Of a stretch of DNA of 7,409 bases, positions 5,102 through 7,409 are shown one piece after another. The stretch lies in NCBI GenBank assembly GCA_034189725.1, contig JAXHUK010000048.1:1-7409 (forward strand). Reading direction: 5' to 3'. This stretch comes from JAXHUK01 sp034189725 (GTDB lineage: Bacteria > Chloroflexota > Dehalococcoidia > SZUA-161). Each line of letters begins with the position of its first letter. The first letter of the stretch is position 1. The notes under the pieces were generated by a model. The model made no database searches. It was not told the origin of the DNA and saw nothing but the letters and a program-made list of their open reading frames with translations. The position numbers were made by a program, and so were the translations under genes.

Positions 5102-6175
5102 ATGAGCAGTGAGGCTCAGGACAGGAAAAGTACCGGGCTTTCCACAATAGATCGCTTCCTCACGTTATGGATATTCCTGGCAATGGGCTTAGGGGTAGGC
5201 CTGGGATACCTGGTCCCTCAAGTCTCCGATTTCATCTCATACTTTCAGGTTGGCACTACTTCCATACCCATCGCCGCAGGGCTGATCTTAATGATGTACC
5301 CGCCTTTAGCCAAGGTCAGATATGAGGAATTGGGCAAGGTTTTCCGCAACTGGAAGATATTGGGACTTTCGCTGATACAGAACTGGCTTATAGGGCCAGT
5401 GCTCATGTTCCTGCTGGCCATCGGATTCCTCGGTTTCTTATGGCCGAATCCAGACTACATGGTCGGCCTGATCATGATCGGGTTAGCCCGCTGCATCGCT
5501 ATGGTCATCGTATGGAACGAACTGGCCAAAGGGGACTCGGAATACGCTGCCGGACTCGTAGCCTTTAACTCGATATTCCAGATACTCTTCTACTCTGTTT
5601 ATGCTTACGTATTCATAACTGTGCTCCCCGGATGGTTTGGCCTGGAGAGCAATGTCGTGAACATCACCATGGGACAAATAGCCCAGAGTGTATTTCTCTA
5701 CCTTGGTGTTCCATTCTTTGGTGGCATGATCACGCGTTTTGTACTGATCAGACGTAAGGGACGAACATGGTACGAGGATAAGTTCATTCCCAGGATCAGC
5801 CCTATCACATTGATAGCACTTCTTTTCACCATAGTTGTGATGTTTTCTTTGAAGGGCGATATCATTATCGAACTTCCTCTCGATGTCGTTCGCATCGCCA
5901 TCCCACTACTCATCTACTTCGTGTTGATGTTCTTTATTTCGTTCTACATGGGCAAGAGAATCGGCGCTGGCTACTCCAAGACGACCACAATCGCTTTCAC
6001 TGCTGCCAGCAATAACTTCGAACTGGCTATAGCGGTGGCGGTGGCCGTATTCGGCATCAACTCAGGGCAGGCATTTGCTGCCGTCATAGGCCCACTGGTA
6101 GAGGTGCCGGTACTCATCGGCCTGGTGAACGTGGCCCTTTACTTCCGGCGACGGTATTTCGAGCAAAAAGAATAA
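5102..6175 (+). CDS. acr3: ACR3-family arsenite efflux permease
   Basis: This 357-residue integral membrane protein belongs to the ACR3 branch of the bile/arsenite/riboflavin transporter superfamily, which exports arsenite (some members also antimonite) using the proton motive force. About ten hydrophobic segments run from WIFLAMGLGVGLGYLVP (23-39) to VLIGLVNVALYF (337-348). The family signature GLARCIAMVIVWNELA (127-142) carries Cys131, the conserved helix-4 cysteine essential in characterised ACR3 proteins. ASNNFELAIAV (302-312) and GPLVEVPVL (330-338, Glu334) match the other conserved region. Length is typical for bacterial ACR3. AGGAG (5091-5095) lies six bases before ATG 5102. It is downstream of arsR and a putative operator copy, so expression is likely induced by As(III). 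It is not related to the ArsB pump of E. coli, although databases often call such genes arsB. Confidence 0.95.
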   Translation: MSSEAQDRKSTGLSTIDRFLTLWIFLAMGLGVGLGYLVPQVSDFISYFQVGTTSIPIAAGLILMMYPPLAKVRYEELGKVFRNWKILGLSLIQNWLIGPVLMFLLAIGFLGFLWPNPDYMVGLIMIGLARCIAMVIVWNELAKGDSEYAAGLVAFNSIFQILFYSVYAYVFITVLPGWFGLESNVVNITMGQIAQSVFLYLGVPFFGGMITRFVLIRRKGRTWYEDKFIPRISPITLIALLFTIVVMFSLKGDIIIELPLDVVRIAIPLLIYFVLMFFISFYMGKRIGAGYSKTTTIAFTAASNNFELAIAVAVAVFGINSGQAFAAVIGPLVEVPVLIGLVNVALYFRRRYFEQKE

Positions 6176-6235
6176 CCTCTGCGTAGTGCTGCTTGTGCGG
6201 AAAAAGCTCCGTAGTGCCCTTATCAATTCCCGTAT

Positions 6236-6264
6236 TTGCATGGAACAACCATGTTTGTTATATT
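6236..6264 (+). promoter_or_regulatory. Weak promoter candidate of the lipoyl-protein gene, with internal dyad
   Basis: TTGCAT (6236-6241), only three of six to the -35 consensus, lies 17 bases before TATATT (6259-6264), five of six to the -10. Between them is the dyad CATGG (6239-6243), AACAA, CCATG (6249-6253), placed where a repressor or activator could act. Downstream, ATCAC/GTGAT at 6297-6301 and 6307-6311 could form a small hairpin in the leader. I see no clear terminator for the permease gene in 6176-6235; that stretch has only a short CGTAGTGC direct repeat (6182 and 6210). Confidence 0.35.
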
Positions 6265-6339
6265 AGCTAATGAACTCGCCCACAATCATACTGAGCATCA
6301 CCATACGTGATACCCCTATTATCGAACTAAAGGAACAAG

Positions 6340-6585
6340 ATGGAAACCGAAGTTATCATGCCCACGTTAGGAGAATCGGTAAAAACAGGAATGATAATGC
6401 AGTGGAACAAGAGTGAAGGCTCCCCGGTGCAAAAAGGAGAGTCCCTTTTTGTGGTAATGACTCACAAGGCAGCCTTTGAGGTCGATGCCCCGGTATCAGG
6501 TATTCTTAGCAAGATACTTGTGGAAAAGGGGACGATGGTGCCTGTGGGGAAGGTTATTGCCTATATACTGCAATCCGATAAATAG
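6340..6585 (+). CDS. Free-standing lipoyl/biotinyl-domain protein
   Basis: This 81-residue protein is almost exactly one lipoyl domain and nothing else. It begins TEVIMPTLGESVKTGMIMQW like the N-terminus of 2-oxoacid dehydrogenase E2 subunits. The swinging-arm hairpin is VVMTHKAAFEV, with Lys43 where E2 proteins have the lipoylated lysine of ETDKA. APVSGILSKILVEKGTMVPVGKVIAYI completes the second half-barrel (quoted in part: APVSGILSKI at 50-59). There is no peripheral-subunit-binding or catalytic domain, and the stop is followed by 145 bases without a continuation, so it is complete rather than a broken E2. AAAGGA (6329-6334) precedes ATG 6340 by five bases. LipB is encoded next, which favours lipoylation over biotinylation. 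The His before Lys43 and Met two positions before it, in place of Asp and Glu, are unusual. The partner enzyme is unknown; it could be a mobile carrier for a dehydrogenase encoded elsewhere. Confidence 0.85.
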   Translation: METEVIMPTLGESVKTGMIMQWNKSEGSPVQKGESLFVVMTHKAAFEVDAPVSGILSKILVEKGTMVPVGKVIAYILQSDK

Positions 6586-6730
6586 CTGAAGATTAGTTCT
6601 GGAGTTGACTCTCAGCACCACGCTGCAATCCGGATTCATAATACATTCCCTTTCAGGCTGTAGACCAAAAACGTTAGGCTAAGTCACTGTGGCAGAAATT
6701 CAAGACGCCTGCAAAAAAAGGAGCTGTCGA

Positions 6731-7366
6731 TTGAGTCGTATGGGCTGTGTTGACTTTACCGAGGCTTCGCAACTGCAAGACGAGCTCCAACGACTTCGAC
6801 AGGCAAACAAAACCTCTGACGTGATCCTGTTTCTGGAGCACCCACCTGTAATAACAATCGGTATAGCTGGTGGAGAGCAAAATGTCATAATCCCCAGGGA
6901 TATACTGGCTCAGGAGGGCATTCCGATTTCGCATACGGACCGTGGTGGGAGTGTAACATATCACGGTCCGGGGCAATTGATAGTATACCCGATAATCGAT
7001 CTGAATAGTGCCGGCCTTAACATCCATACATTCATGCTGAACCTGGAGGAAGCTATCATACGGGTGCTGAACGATTTTTCCATTGCCGGACATCGTAATC
7101 CCCAATACCCGGGAGTCTGGGTAGAACAGCAGAAGATCGGTGCCATTGGAGTGCGGGTGAGGCATTGGATCACCAAACATGGAGTTGCCCTGAATGTAAA
7201 CAACGACCTCAAGCCCTTCTCCTACATTCACGCCTGTGGTATCGAGGATAAGGGAGTAACGTCTATGCGGCAGTTGTTGGGGCATGAAGTAGATCGTGAA
7301 GATGTAATACGCAGTATGATCGATCATTTTTCCCAGGTTTTCGATATGTCAATTATCGAGCAGTAG
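6731..7366 (+). CDS. lipB: Lipoyl(octanoyl) transferase LipB
   Basis: LipB moves the octanoyl group from octanoyl-ACP to the lysine of lipoyl domains, the first step of endogenous lipoate synthesis before LipA adds sulphur. From the TTG at 6731 the protein has 211 residues, close to the 213 of E. coli LipB. Motifs in order are FLEHPPVITIG (34-44), RGGSVTYHGPGQL (71-83), GVWVEQQKIGAIGVRV (128-143) with catalytic Lys135, HGVALNVNNDL (150-160) and HACGI (167-171) with catalytic Cys169. The usual Pro before Cys is Ala here. TTG 6731 is preferred because AAGGAG (6718-6723) lies seven bases upstream and the protein then begins at the normal place. The in-frame GTG at 6689 would add 14 basic, Cys-rich residues and lacks a good ribosome site; ATG 6740 is too far from the SD. 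It is probably in one unit with the lipoyl-protein gene. Confidence 0.93.
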   Translation: MSRMGCVDFTEASQLQDELQRLRQANKTSDVILFLEHPPVITIGIAGGEQNVIIPRDILAQEGIPISHTDRGGSVTYHGPGQLIVYPIIDLNSAGLNIHTFMLNLEEAIIRVLNDFSIAGHRNPQYPGVWVEQQKIGAIGVRVRHWITKHGVALNVNNDLKPFSYIHACGIEDKGVTSMRQLLGHEVDREDVIRSMIDHFSQVFDMSIIEQ

Positions 7367-7388
7367 TCGCTCTATAACGAGGATCATT

Positions 7389-7409
7389 GTGATATCCAGA
7401 GAACATCCG
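7389..7409 (+). CDS. Possible start of a further gene (cut by the window edge)
   Basis: A GTG at 7389 is preceded by GAGGA (7379-7383) at five-base spacing and stays open for the seven codons left, reading M/V-I-S-R-E-H-P. It begins 22 bases after the LipB stop, which is operon-like spacing. Lipoyl synthase (lipA) often follows lipB, but seven residues cannot identify a product. Confidence 0.35.

Noticed and set aside
6182..6217. CGTAGTGC direct repeat and CGGA/TCCG mini-hairpin after acr3 as a terminator
   Set aside because: The arms are only four bases with no T-run; too weak to call a terminator.
6605..6642. TTGACT ... CATAAT as a promoter for lipB
   Set aside because: The spacing is 26 bases, too long for a sigma70 promoter, and no better -10 box lies at 16-18 bases.
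6674..7327. Long open frame of 217 codons on the - strand
   Set aside because: It lies antisense to lipB, whose full set of catalytic motifs is on the + strand. The - strand product shows no recognisable domain.

Overview
The window looks like an ordinary stretch of bacterial chromosome of roughly balanced base composition. Every recognisable gene is on the + strand, with strong Shine-Dalgarno sites and sigma70-like promoters. Nothing in it fixes the taxon. The IPTL-CTERM-like surface protein and the long-form nitronate monooxygenase-like flavoproteins would fit an uncultured environmental bacterium; Chloroflexota (Dehalococcoidia-like) is an impression only, not something the sequence proves.

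Layout: (1) 2-1696 is the C-terminal part of a large secreted or cell-surface protein with two DUF11-like and two SdrD/Cna-B-like domains. It ends in an IPTLxxWG-type sorting tail and is closed by a textbook intrinsic terminator. (2) 1831-4335 is a promoter followed by two tandem paralogous flavin-dependent TIM-barrel oxidoreductases of the nitronate monooxygenase family, 30 bases apart. Their DNA identity is strikingly patchy. (3) 4336-4638 is an intergenic stretch with a decayed repeat-like segment, a perfect 19-bp hairpin, and the promoter and putative operator of the next unit. (4) 4639-6175 is an arsenic-resistance pair: an ArsR repressor with a Cys-Cys-X-Cys sensor and an ACR3-type arsenite efflux permease. 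A 19-nt operator-like sequence recurs in front of both genes. (5) 6340-7366 encodes an 81-residue free-standing lipoyl-domain protein and then LipB, the octanoyltransferase that starts lipoate assembly. The beginning of one more gene may be present at the right edge.

Functional logic: ArsR and ACR3 form a self-contained As(III)/Sb(III) sensing and export unit; no arsenate reductase lies in the window. LipB is the enzyme that would modify lipoyl domains, so the small lipoyl protein next to it is a natural candidate substrate. The two oxidoreductases look like a duplicated flavoprotein pair kept partly identical by gene conversion. I see no mobile element, CRISPR array, tRNA or rRNA. The items most worth a second look are the mosaic NMO duplication, the free-standing lipoyl protein with a non-canonical lysine motif, and the repeated putative ArsR operator.
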